The notes: generated by a model not told the origin, from the sequence alone. DNA of 64,000 nt from Streptomyces rimosus (GCF_008704655.1 NZ_CP023688.1:4526001-4590000); one strand, 5' to 3'. Shown: positions 54,854 to 62,926, counted from the stretch's first letter. Numbers and translations are program-made.

Positions 54854-55612
54854 TCAGCCGCTCCGACCGCTTCCCTCACGCGTACGTGCACGGGCTCTAA
54901 CCCGGTGCGCCTTCTGCCGACATGCTCCACCGCAGTACCTGGCAGGACGTCCCGTACGAGCCAGGGGAACCGGCCCTTCACACACCTCGCACAGCGTTTC
55001 GTTACGACCCGGCGCCTGTCGAGGCAGTTTCGTCACGCCCTTACGCTCGCGGAGCCCATCGCACATCAAGGCCGTCATGCGGCCCTGCGGCGCCCCCGAC
55101 GCAGCACGACGCTGTTCCATCGACAGGCAGCCGACCAGCAGCTCCCAGACATCGTCGAGACCGACGTCTTTCCTTACGCCGCCTGCCTCTTGGGCCCGTA
55201 CGAGCAAGACCTCCAGCGCTTCTCCGAAGTCCCGCGCAGCCTGCGGTGAAGGCTCATACGCGCCCTCGCCGGCAGCCTCCAGCGCGTCGCACAGCGCCTT
55301 GTTCCGCGAGGCAACGCGTACCACCGATGCGAGGAATCGAAAGAAGACACCCACCGGGTCTTCGACATGCGCCAAGTCCCGTGCAGTGTCTGTGAACAGC
55401 TGCACCCGGTCGGCGACCGTCGCCCTGAACAGGGCGTCTTTCGAAGGGAAATGGCGGTAGACGGTACCCGCGCCGACGCCGGCCCGCCGCGCGATCTCCC
55501 CGAGCGGCACCCCCAACCCCTGTTCCTCGAAGGCCGATCGGGCCGCTTGCAGGACCAGCGCCCTGTTGCGCCGCGCGTCCGCCCGCGCAGGCGCGAGCTC
55601 CTCGCTCGCCAC
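54854..55612 (-). CDS. TetR family regulator with C-terminal Cys motif
   Basis: A 252-aa protein. The start is GTG 55612 (VASEELAPARADARRNR), 7 nt after GAGGAGG. The helix-turn-helix is at about 15-65 (GEIARRAGVGAGTVYRHFPSKDALF), followed by the helical domain to about 190. The extra C-terminus has CEVC and, 16 residues on, YCGGAC, then a basic RQKAHRVRARAR stretch. Two Cys pairs of this spacing suggest a zinc ribbon or knuckle. Some Streptomyces TetR proteins carry a similar tail; its role is not known. It faces a disrupted gene across a short gap. Confidence 0.88.
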   Translation of the reverse strand: MASEELAPARADARRNRALVLQAARSAFEEQGLGVPLGEIARRAGVGAGTVYRHFPSKDALFRATVADRVQLFTDTARDLAHVEDPVGVFFRFLASVVRVASRNKALCDALEAAGEGAYEPSPQAARDFGEALEVLLVRAQEAGGVRKDVGLDDVWELLVGCLSMEQRRAASGAPQGRMTALMCDGLRERKGVTKLPRQAPGRNETLCEVCEGPVPLARTGRPARYCGGACRQKAHRVRARARTREGSGRSG

Positions 55613-55999
55613 CGCTGAGCCTCCTCGGAACCAGTGATTGCCGGGTCGAGCGTTCCGTACGTTCAACCGGGTTGATCGTTCCGATTCTATGGCAGCCTCA
55701 AACCATGATCCATAAAGGGCTTCCGTTGCAGGTGGCCAACCCGACTCGCATCCGTGTCAGCGGCCCCTCCGAGGGCATGCAGAACGCACTCAGGGGCTGC
55801 TCAGCGCCCAGCCTGACCCCGGCACCGCCGAACCGCCACCGGAGTACGACCAAACGGAGGAGGCCCGCCGCGCCCCCGGAGATGCGGACGCGACACAGCC
55901 CGCCGACGTGCGCCTACTCGCCTACGCGCCCGCCCACCCATGGCGCCCAACTCCGCACCTGCGCACGCATTTTGAGTATTGGGCGGTCACTGCAGCGCT

Positions 56000-56013
56000 G
56001 TTTCACGTGAAAC
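56000..56013. other. parS: parS site
   Basis: An exact GTTTCACGTGAAAC, 45 bp centre to centre from a second copy at 56045. Close pairs of ParB sites can help nucleate ParB spreading. Confidence 0.85.
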
Positions 56014-56036
56014 GCGGCCGAGCACCAAAGAAACAA

Positions 56037-56066
56037 GGGGTGCCGTTTCACGTGAAACGGCACCCC
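56037..56066. terminator. 30-bp perfect palindrome containing parS
   Basis: The parS core at 56045-56058 is embedded in a perfect palindrome with 15-nt arms (GGGGTGCCGTTTCAC and complement). It lies 58 bp past the stop of the minus-strand aminotransferase gene, where a terminator is expected. In RNA it folds as a 13-bp stem. It may act both as partition site and terminator. Confidence 0.6.
56045..56058. other. parS: parS site
   Basis: An exact GTTTCACGTGAAAC, extended symmetrically by flanking bases into a longer palindrome. Confidence 0.85.
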
Positions 56067-56123
56067 TGACGCGCTCTCGCGCGCTCCGGCTCCCGGCGCT
56101 AGCCGGGAACCTCGATCCGAGCC

Positions 56124-57278
56124 TCAGCCGGCCATGACCTCGTCCCACGCCGCACCGGCCGCCGCGGCCGCCCCGTCGCCATCCACCGTCACGCCGAGCA
56201 CGCGCAGTCCCGCAGCCAGCGCCGCGAGGGACGCCAGCACCACGCCCCGCTCCGCGGCCCTGCCGTAGTGGTTGACGCGGATCATTTCCTTGGCGAGGGC
56301 GCCCGCGGCGGCCTGCACAGGCACTGCGACCGGGCCATCGGCCGCGTCGAGCGCAGCGGCGACGATCTCACGGGCGTCCGTGTCGGAGGGTGCGCGCAGC
56401 GTCGTGGCCACCGGCGCCGCGTCCTCGTCCCGGAGAACGTACGGGGACAGCGCGCCGAGCGCCCGTACACCGGACCGTACGGCCGCGGCAGCCGCCCGGT
56501 GCCTGGTGATGGCCGCGTCGAGCCCTTCCGCGTCGACACGGTCCACGGCCTGCTCCAGAGCCAGCATCTCCAGCTGCGCCGGCGCGTGCGGCAGCGCGGT
56601 GCGGCCCCCGTCGATCCAGCGCTCCTTCCAGTCCAGAAGGGACAGGTAGGAGCGGCGGGGTGCCTGCTCATTGGCTGCGATGCGCTCCCAGGCACGGGCG
56701 CTCACGGATACGGCGGACACACCGGCCGGGCCGGCCAGGGCCTTCTGCCCGCCGATCACACAGAGGTCCACGCCCCACTCATCGGTGAGCAGCGGTTCGG
56801 CGCCCACCGAGGCGACCGCGTCCAGCATCAGCAACGCGCCGTGCTCCCGTACGACGGCGCCGATCTCGGCGACGGGGTTGGTGTTGCCGGTCGCCGCCTC
56901 GGCGTGCACCAGGCTCACGAAGTCGATGGCTGGATGTTCGCGCAGCGCCTCGGCCACCTGCTCCGGGCGTACGGCACCCGTGAACGGCGCACTGATCGTG
57001 ACGACCTCTGCACCGCAGGACCGCAGCCACCCGCCGAAGGTCTCGCCATACGGGCCGGTCACGATGTTGAGCGCGGTGCTGCCGGGGCCGACGGCGGAAC
57101 GGATGCACGCTTCCAGGGGTAGCAGGGCCTCGCCCTGCGTGGCCACCACATCGGCGCGGGTCCGCATCAGTGCCGCGACCTTGTCCTCGATCCGCGCGAA
57201 GTGTCCGGCGGTGAGCGGCGGCAGGTCGAGCAGGTCCGGGGCGTCGGAGGTCGTGTTCACGGCGGTCGTGTCAGTCAC
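56124..57278 (-). CDS. Class V aminotransferase (serine/alanine-glyoxylate type)
   Basis: A 384-aa PLP enzyme. The GTG start at 57278 has GGAAGG 5 nt upstream. The Schiff-base Lys is in GGQKALAGPAG, and NIVTGPYGETFGGWLR and HAEAATGNTNPV are substrate/cofactor motifs of the alanine-glyoxylate/serine-pyruvate group. It probably transfers amino groups between small amino acids and glyoxylate or pyruvate. It is in line with the serine hydrolase gene upstream (206-bp gap). A parS palindrome follows the stop. Confidence 0.88.
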   Translation of the reverse strand: MTDTTAVNTTSDAPDLLDLPPLTAGHFARIEDKVAALMRTRADVVATQGEALLPLEACIRSAVGPGSTALNIVTGPYGETFGGWLRSCGAEVVTISAPFTGAVRPEQVAEALREHPAIDFVSLVHAEAATGNTNPVAEIGAVVREHGALLMLDAVASVGAEPLLTDEWGVDLCVIGGQKALAGPAGVSAVSVSARAWERIAANEQAPRRSYLSLLDWKERWIDGGRTALPHAPAQLEMLALEQAVDRVDAEGLDAAITRHRAAAAAVRSGVRALGALSPYVLRDEDAAPVATTLRAPSDTDAREIVAAALDAADGPVAVPVQAAAGALAKEMIRVNHYGRAAERGVVLASLAALAAGLRVLGVTVDGDGAAAAAGAAWDEVMAG

Positions 57279-57484
57279 GGTGGCCTTCCAGCGGTAGCGG
57301 GCCGCGGTGCGGCGGCTCCTGATATATGGCTCGACTGTACGTCCGGGGCGGTCGCCCTTGCCGTACGGGCTTGATCACCGCCCTTACGGCCTGCAGACGC
57401 TCTTTCCTCCTGTCGGGCCTGCTTCTCACTCCTGTCAGGCCACCCCGCCGTGACGGCTCACCAGGGGCGGGCCCGGCGCAGCCG

Positions 57485-58948
57485 TCAGCGTCCGCGCCAC
57501 CCCTCGGCGTCCACGCCACCCGGTACCGGTCCGGCAGGCGCGTACGGGCCCCGGGTGAAGACGAAGGTGCCCAGGTCCAGGTGGCTCACCGAGCCGTCGG
57601 CTTCGTCCCGCACGACACGCAGCGTCTCGCCCGCGAAGTAGCCGTCGAGCCCGGTCCACGTACCGTCGGACTCCGCACGGAACCGCGAGGCACGTCCGCC
57701 CGGCCCCGACATCAGCGAGATCTCCAGGCCCCGGTCGGCCCGCAGCCGCAGCACGTACGGGTGCGCACCCCAGTACCAGGGCCCGGTGAGGGCCAGCAGG
57801 TCGTCGTCCAGCGGCCCGGCCAGCGGACGCCACGGCTCGGGGATCCGCGGCTCCCGATCCGCGACGATCCCGGCGAGGTCCGCCGCGATGGCGCTGATCG
57901 CGGGCCCCGACGTGCAGTTCGTCAGAGCGATACCGGCAACGTCCTCCGCCGCGTCGATCCAGAGGGAGGCCAGGAAGCCGGGCATCGAGCCGGAGTGGCC
58001 GAACAGCAGGCGGCCGTTGCGCCGTGCGAGCTGGATGCCGAGCCCGAAGCCGTCGTCCCACTCCATGCCCTCGGGCGGTACGGCCGGCGTGCGCATCTCG
58101 GCCAGGGTCGCGGCGCCGAGCACCCGGCTGTCCCCGTGCGTCAGAAATGCCGCCCACCGTCCCAGGTCCTCCACCGTGGACCACAGCTGTCCGGCCGGGC
58201 CCATCAGCCCGGTGTCCTCGGCGGGCTCCGGCAGCAGTACGTCCGCCCACGGGTGCACCGCCCAGCCGTCGGCGTACGGGGCCTGTGGGAGGAGGGACGT
58301 ACGGCGCATGCCCAGTGGCTCCAGCACCTCACGGCGCAGTACCTCGCCCCAGGGCTGTCCGCCCCGCTTCTGCTCGACGAGCGAGCCCAGCAGGGCGTAT
58401 GCCGGATTGGAGTAGTGGAAGCGCCGCCCGGCGGGCAGCCGACGGGGATTCTCTCCGAAGAGGTCACCGGGCCTCTGCCGCAACGAGCCGGGCGTCCGTT
58501 CCCACCACGGGCCCCGCGCTTCCGCCGCCAGCCCGGAGCTGTGCGAAAGCAGCTGGGCGATCGTCACATCGGGGTCCGGGCTGCCGGACAGGTGCTCGCC
58601 GAGCCGGTCTTCCAGCGTCAGCAGCCCTTCGTCGCGCAGCCGCATCACCAGCACGGCGACGAACGTCTTGGTGATCGACCCGATCCGGTACTGAACGTCC
58701 ACTTCACCGGCGCCGTCAGAAGCGGAACTGTCGCGGGCCCCTGTCCACGCCATCTGCCCGCCCCGTACGACCGCCCCCGTCATCGACGGCGCGCGCCCCT
58801 CCGCCTGGCCGACGGCCAGGCGCCGGAACAGCGCCCGCCGCGTCTCCGGCAACAACTCTCCGAATTGCTCCGCACCACGCTTCCCCGAACCACTCGCCGC
58901 TTCGGACGACACCAACCCCTGGGCCATGTGGGGCGATTCCGCGCTCAT
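57485..58948 (-). CDS. Serine hydrolase (class C beta-lactamase/DD-peptidase fold)
   Basis: A 487-aa protein. The start is ATG 58948 (MSAESPHMAQG), 4 nt after GAGGAG. The catalytic SxxK is SITK, the YxN motif is YSN in HYSNPAYALLG and the third motif is HSGSMPG (HxG). No signal peptide is visible, so it acts in the cytoplasm or exits by another route, unlike true beta-lactamases. The last 110 residues form a beta-rich domain. Esterase or D-aminopeptidase activity is more likely than resistance. Confidence 0.88.
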   Translation of the reverse strand: MSAESPHMAQGLVSSEAASGSGKRGAEQFGELLPETRRALFRRLAVGQAEGRAPSMTGAVVRGGQMAWTGARDSSASDGAGEVDVQYRIGSITKTFVAVLVMRLRDEGLLTLEDRLGEHLSGSPDPDVTIAQLLSHSSGLAAEARGPWWERTPGSLRQRPGDLFGENPRRLPAGRRFHYSNPAYALLGSLVEQKRGGQPWGEVLRREVLEPLGMRRTSLLPQAPYADGWAVHPWADVLLPEPAEDTGLMGPAGQLWSTVEDLGRWAAFLTHGDSRVLGAATLAEMRTPAVPPEGMEWDDGFGLGIQLARRNGRLLFGHSGSMPGFLASLWIDAAEDVAGIALTNCTSGPAISAIAADLAGIVADREPRIPEPWRPLAGPLDDDLLALTGPWYWGAHPYVLRLRADRGLEISLMSGPGGRASRFRAESDGTWTGLDGYFAGETLRVVRDEADGSVSHLDLGTFVFTRGPYAPAGPVPGGVDAEGWRGR

Positions 58949-59141
58949 GGCACTCCTCGACAGCTCATCAACGATCACGGGCATAGAACGAGCCCATCCC
59001 ATCACCCTCCCCGCCGGAACCGTCCCGGAATTCCGAGCAGAGCCGGCCGGAGCCCGCTCTCGTGATCAGCGCCTTCAAGCACTACGGTCTTCGGCATGAC
59101 GAGCCCGGCCGGCACCGGACCGGGCCGGACGGGGGAGGGAA

Positions 59142-59570
59142 ATGCGGATCGGAGAACTCGCCGAGCGGGCCGGGACAACTACCCGAACCCTGCGGTACTA
59201 CGAAGCGCGCGGCCTGTTGCACGCCGAACGTACGCCGAACGGCCACCGCACCTACAGCGAATCCGACCTGCGGCTTCTCCAGCAGATCCGCATGCTGCAA
59301 CGCTTCGGCTTCGAGCTGGAGGAGACCCGGCCCTTCGTGGAGTGCCTGCGCGCCGGTCACCCGGCCGGGGATTCCTGTCCCGCTTTGCTCCAGGTGTACC
59401 GCCGCAAGATCGCCGAGCTGGACGCCTGTATCGCCCGGCTCCAGGACGTACGGGAGCAGGTCGGCGACCAGTTGTCCCGCGCCGAACAGGCCCTCGGCGA
59501 GTTGGCCAACGCCTCCGCTCAGCCCGGCGGCCCCCACCCGCGGTGCGAGCTGTCATCACCCGATGTCTGA
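59142..59570 (+). CDS. MerR family transcriptional regulator
   Basis: A 142-aa regulator. GGGGGAGGGA directly precedes ATG 59142. The helix-turn-helix covers residues 1-70 (MRIGELAERAGTTTRTLRYYE, RTYSESDLRLLQQIRMLQRFG), then a coiled-coil dimer helix. The single Cys86 and Cys near the end are not in a metal-sensing CxxC pattern. It is divergent from the serine hydrolase gene across 193 bp and may control it. Confidence 0.88.
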   Translation: MRIGELAERAGTTTRTLRYYEARGLLHAERTPNGHRTYSESDLRLLQQIRMLQRFGFELEETRPFVECLRAGHPAGDSCPALLQVYRRKIAELDACIARLQDVREQVGDQLSRAEQALGELANASAQPGGPHPRCELSSPDV

Positions 59571-59646
59571 TCCCGCCCTACCGGCTCCGGCCCCGTGGCC
59601 GGGCCCGGCCTCATGCAGAGCCAGGCACCCCACGCCCCAGCACGCC

Positions 59647-60363
59647 TCATCCGGCCACCGACATCCTGTCCTCCTCCGCCAACGCCGCGATGGCCGTTCC
59701 CAAAACGGCTTGTTCGTCCGCCGGGAGCCACCGCGCCGCATGCACCATGTGCAGCGCCGAGCGGAGCCGTACCCGGTCCTCTTCGGTCCCCAGGTCGCCC
59801 AGATACGCGGGAAGGATCAACCCCAGCGCCTTCAGCTCGTTCCGTGCACACAGCCTGGCCAGCAGGCCGGACAGCAAGCCGGTCGGCGACTCGCTCACCG
59901 GCTCTGTCCCCTCCCGGCACCCGGACGCATCACCGGCCGCCGACGGACCAGCCGTCTCCCGCAGCCCCTCCGCGATCGCGAACCGGTTCCACACCCCGTA
60001 CTCCCCTTCGGGAAGGTCCCGCACCCGCTCGGCAGCCCGCACGAAGTACGCGTGTGCCCTGGCCATATCGCCCAGCTCGCGGTGCGCGCGGCCCATGTTC
60101 ACGTACAGGGACGCGTAGAAGCCGCGTACGCGCTCGTCGCCCACCCGGTCGGCGCGGTCCAGGCACTCCTGGTTCCATCGCAGCGTGTCCTCCGGCGTGG
60201 CCTGGTGTCGGGCCACGTAATGGGCGGCTACGCAGGCTTCGTAGTCGTCGGACGCGTCCTCCCAGGCCCGCAGAAAAAGCCGTCGCGCCTCGTCCTCCTC
60301 GCCCCGTGCCTCGGCGCCCATGCCCCGTACGCATAGCCGCACCACGTGGTTGTCCGGGTCCAC
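59647..60363 (-). CDS. Helical-repeat (TPR-like) protein, partner of MerR-clamp gene
   Basis: A 238-aa soluble protein. GTG 60363 (VDPDNHVVRLCVRGMGAEARG) is chosen, 7 nt after GGGGAG; the longest frame begins at a GTG in parS and reads FHVK. The sequence forms paired helices (EARRLFLRAWEDASDDYEACVAAHYVARHQ, RGFYASLYVNMGRAHRELGD) like tetratricopeptide repeats. It lies 13 bp downstream of the MerR-clamp fusion gene and should be co-transcribed. No enzymatic motif is present; protein-protein contact, perhaps with the fusion protein, is an inference. Confidence 0.78.
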   Translation of the reverse strand: MDPDNHVVRLCVRGMGAEARGEEDEARRLFLRAWEDASDDYEACVAAHYVARHQATPEDTLRWNQECLDRADRVGDERVRGFYASLYVNMGRAHRELGDMARAHAYFVRAAERVRDLPEGEYGVWNRFAIAEGLRETAGPSAAGDASGCREGTEPVSESPTGLLSGLLARLCARNELKALGLILPAYLGDLGTEEDRVRLRSALHMVHAARWLPADEQAVLGTAIAALAEEDRMSVAG

Positions 60364-60376
60364 GACCTCTCTCCCC

Positions 60377-61474
60377 TCACTCCGTTTCACGTGAAACACG
60401 CTCCCGCACCGGCATCACCAAGGTGGTGAAGCTGCCTTGATCAGCGGAGCGCACGACAACCGGGGCCGTCCCGGAAGCGATTTCCAGCAACACGTCGGGG
60501 CCCACGCCCGCGTCCAGAGCAGGTACGAGCACCGCCGGGTCGAAGGCCACCCGCAGAGTCGGGCCCGTACACACCGCGCTCACCGTGACCAGGCTGCCGC
60601 CGCCCCCGCTGATGACCGCCTCCTGCGCTCCGGGCCGCGTGGTGAGCGCAGCGCCCTTCTCCCGCTCGGCGAACGCCGCACGCAGCACCGCCCGGCCCAC
60701 GATGACCCGATGCCGTACGTCGTCCAGCCCCTCCAGCACCAGCCGGTAGTCGGGGTACTCCGCCGTCCTCCCTACGAACGCACGCCGCTCCCCGTCCTCC
60801 CCGACCAGGCACCCACCATCGCCGTACACCTCGACATCGACGTACTGCTGCCGCAACGCCCAGGTCGCCAGGTCCGCCAGCTCCGCGGCGTCGACGAGCA
60901 CCCGGCACGGGCCCCCGCCCGCCGTCCTGGCCCGGAGCACGCGGACCGCGAGCCGATACCGATCGGTGGCGACCAGCCGGAGTTCCTCGTCATCGACTTC
61001 GATCAGCACACACCCGAGGACGGGGAACTCCGCACGCGTCCCGGCGTCCGCCACCGCGGGCCCCACCTGCCGTACCGCACTGGCCAGCTCCGCGCCCCCG
61101 ACGACGGCCCGCCCCAGGGGCTGCTCCGGTGCTTTCATCGGAAGATCACGGAGTAGCCCTTCCACCAGCGCCCGCGCGGTGTCCGCCGTCCGTCGCGTCC
61201 GCTCCAGGTGCGCGCGGAGCACCGTACGGGCTTCCGCTTCACCACCGTCGAGCACGACCCTGACGTCCGCCAGTGGCAGCCCCGCCTCACGCAGCCGACG
61301 CAGAAGCACGCCCCGGCCGTCCTGCCCGGCCCCATAAAACCGGTACCCGCTCGCCGGATCGACCCTGGCGGGCCGCAGGACACCGCAGTCGTCGTAGAAA
61401 CGCAGTGCGCTGGGAGTCAGCCCCACCCGCCGCGCGAACGCCCCGATGCCCAGCAGTTCCTCGCTCTCGTCCAT
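60377..61474 (-). CDS. MerR regulator fused to DNA polymerase III beta-clamp domains II-III
   Basis: A 365-aa fusion. Residues 1-112 are a MerR helix-turn-helix and dimer helix (LGIGAFARRVGLTPSALRFYDD, YRFYGAGQDGR). Residues about 120-235 match sliding-clamp domain II (FPVLGCVLIEVDDEELRLVA, TDRYRLAVRVL). About 236-360 match domain III, ending TLVMPVRER like the clamp's MPVR/MPMRL C-terminus. So MerR replaces clamp domain I, and a closed ring is unlikely, but the peptide pocket between II and III could remain. The promoter is leaderless with MerR-type spacing. Similar proteins are annotated in Streptomyces as clamp-family or MerR; no function is known to me. Confidence 0.88.
   Translation of the reverse strand: MDESEELLGIGAFARRVGLTPSALRFYDDCGVLRPARVDPASGYRFYGAGQDGRGVLLRRLREAGLPLADVRVVLDGGEAEARTVLRAHLERTRRTADTARALVEGLLRDLPMKAPEQPLGRAVVGGAELASAVRQVGPAVADAGTRAEFPVLGCVLIEVDDEELRLVATDRYRLAVRVLRARTAGGGPCRVLVDAAELADLATWALRQQYVDVEVYGDGGCLVGEDGERRAFVGRTAEYPDYRLVLEGLDDVRHRVIVGRAVLRAAFAEREKGAALTTRPGAQEAVISGGGGSLVTVSAVCTGPTLRVAFDPAVLVPALDAGVGPDVLLEIASGTAPVVVRSADQGSFTTLVMPVRERVSRETE
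60384..60397. other. parS: parS site spanning a gene junction
   Basis: An exact GTTTCACGTGAAAC. It encodes the VSRET end of the MerR-clamp protein on the minus strand and lies just upstream of the helical-repeat gene. Confidence 0.85.
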
Positions 61475-61481
61475 GCACGCG

Positions 61482-61512
61482 ATTGTCGAGCTTCGAGCAA
61501 CCTGAAGGTCAA
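61482..61512 (-). promoter_or_regulatory. Leaderless MerR-type promoter of the MerR-clamp gene
   Basis: On the minus strand, TTGACC (61507-61512) and GACAAT (61482-61487) are separated by 19 bp, the long spacer typical of MerR-activated promoters. ACCTTC-N9-GAAGCT forms a near-perfect dyad in between, resembling CueR-type sites. The -10 ends 7 bp before the ATG at 61474, so the transcript should start at or next to the start codon. Autoregulation is the simple reading. Confidence 0.65.
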
Positions 61513-61940
61513 AGCCGCCGACGGGTCAGCGCCCCTCGATCACCTGCCGGGATATCCGCCGAGCCTGCTCCGGTCCCGGTCACGCAACAGCTCGTACTCA
61601 TCCCAGCGCGGAGCCGGCCGGCCTGCGGGCGTTGCACGGCCCGGCCCTCGGCCACCACCTGCCCAAGCCGGAACTGCTCCCGGGTGAGGTCGACCTCGAT
61701 GCCGCTGGGGAACCGGTTCCACCAGTGGTGACCCTGCTGGTCCCCGTCGAGGTGCACCTCACCGACCATGAGTTCACCGCCGAAGAAGTCGTGCACGACG
61801 AGCGCGGTGATGTCGCAATGCCCCATGGACGGGTTGTCACTGGTCCAGCCGCCCCGGGCCAGGTCGTCGGGGGAGCACGTATCGGCGGCCCAACTCGCGC
61901 GCAGCGCTTCGGTGATGCCGGTCAGGGTCAAAGGAATCAT
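61509..61940 (-). CDS. YunG-like protein with probable 3' frameshift
   Basis: A 143-aa frame from ATG 61940 (MIPLTLTGITEALRASWAAD). The body (TCSPDDLARGGW, GHCDITALVVHDFFGGEL, HHWWNRFPSGIEVDLTREQF) is that of the YunG family. After about residue 105 the family C-terminus (WDEYELLRDRDRSRL) is found in another frame ending at 61540; one indel in the GGCCGGCCGG run near 61630 explains it. The annotated frame therefore ends in 35 unrelated residues. Function of the family is unknown. Confidence 0.7.
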   Translation of the reverse strand: MIPLTLTGITEALRASWAADTCSPDDLARGGWTSDNPSMGHCDITALVVHDFFGGELMVGEVHLDGDQQGHHWWNRFPSGIEVDLTREQFRLGQVVAEGRAVQRPQAGRLRAGMSTSCCVTGTGAGSADIPAGDRGALTRRRL

Positions 61941-62018
61941 GCCGCGCAGTCTGACGGGGGCCACTGACAATCGGGCGGTACGTCGGTCGACCACCGCAGT
62001 GGGAAGGCGGCCCACCGA

Positions 62019-62825
62019 TCACGACAGCCCCAGCAACTCGGCCAGATTCCCACCCAGCACCCGCTCGCGGATCTCCCCGGGCAGCGTGACCCGTTCCACC
62101 GTCGTTCGGGCGACGACCGGGTCACCGTAGGGAGCATCCGAGCCGAAGAGGGCCCGGGTGGGCAGTTCGCGGATCGCGAAGCGGACCGCGAAGATCAGGT
62201 GGGCTGTGGAGAGCTCCAGGTAGATGCTGGGCGTGGCCTGGGCGAGTTCGATCACCCGCATCCAGTTGCTCCCGCCCAGTTGGCTGATCACCAACGGCAC
62301 CTTCGGGTAGCGGGCGCCCAGGCCGGCCAGGGTGCTCAGGTCCGCCGCGCTCGTGGGGGCGTACCCGTGCACAACGACCGGAAGCCCGTGGTGGTCGGCC
62401 GCCGCTCGAAGCACCGGTTCCACCAGCGCCGCCTGGCCCGGCGGCGGGGTGAGCTCACCGATGCCGTACAGCCCTCGGCCCATCACCTCACGTTCCACCC
62501 AGGCCGCGGTCTCGTCAGCAGTACGCCCCAAGGGAACGGACCCGAAGCCCAGGAAGCGCGTCGGCTGAGCAGCCAGTGCCGCGTCCAGTTCCTGCCACGC
62601 CTTGACGTATCCGTCGTCTCCAGCCGCCTCCGATCCGCCGGCGGATCCCCCGGCCAACGCCCGGTCCAGCACGCTCATCTCATGGCGGAGGGACACGAGG
62701 TCCGTCGCTCGTTCGGGATGCGGACGAGTGGGGAAGAGGACCGTACGGTCCACCCCCGCGTCGTCCAACGCGGACAGGTGGATGTCGAGCGGGTCGTGGA
62801 CATGGCTGTGGCCGTCGATGATCAC
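62019..62825 (-). CDS. Amidohydrolase 2 family (TIM-barrel) hydrolase
   Basis: A 268-aa protein, GTG start with GGAAGG 7 nt upstream. The N-terminal metal motif is IDGHSHVH (HxH), a mid-barrel His is in VVVHGY, and the catalytic Asp is in FGSDAPYGDPV. This is the layout of decarboxylase/lactonase-type amidohydrolases (ACMSD group), binding one Zn2+. The substrate is unknown. It is divergent from a MerR gene, with a MerR-type dyad between them. Confidence 0.85.
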   Translation of the reverse strand: MIIDGHSHVHDPLDIHLSALDDAGVDRTVLFPTRPHPERATDLVSLRHEMSVLDRALAGGSAGGSEAAGDDGYVKAWQELDAALAAQPTRFLGFGSVPLGRTADETAAWVEREVMGRGLYGIGELTPPPGQAALVEPVLRAAADHHGLPVVVHGYAPTSAADLSTLAGLGARYPKVPLVISQLGGSNWMRVIELAQATPSIYLELSTAHLIFAVRFAIRELPTRALFGSDAPYGDPVVARTTVERVTLPGEIRERVLGGNLAELLGLS

Positions 62826-62882
62826 GCGGGCGCCTTCCGGTGGTACGAGCCGCCCGCGGAATGCGGGCCGGCGCGGTCAGTG

Positions 62883-62910
62883 TTGATCCCTGACACGGTG
62901 GGAAGGTCAA
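62883..62910. promoter_or_regulatory. MerR-type operator between amidohydrolase and MerR genes
   Basis: TTGATCCC-N12-GGAAGGTCAA reads on the opposite strand as TTGACCTTCCC...GGGATCAA. The dyad has the TTGACC -35 and central spacing seen in MerR-activated promoters and would drive the amidohydrolase gene leftward. Confidence 0.5.
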
Positions 62911-62926
62911 GCGAGGGGGACGGGCC

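Larger units (their letters stand above)
55705..56069 (+). pseudogene. Probable frameshifted small gene of unknown function
   Basis: From ATG 55705 (or GTG 55732) the frame reads PTRIRVSGPSEGMQNALRG with coding-like codon bias until about 55793. A second frame then shows high third-position GC (LLSAQPDPGTAEPPPEYDQ, later ADVRLLAYAPAHP) to TGA 56069. One base lost near 55793 would join them into about 120 aa. The 3' part runs across both parS sites, which encode FHVK twice. No family is recognised, and the gene call itself is tentative. Confidence 0.35.

Noticed and set aside
57326..59065. 579-codon plus-strand frame opposite the serine hydrolase
   Set aside because: Antisense to a gene with intact SxxK and YxN motifs.
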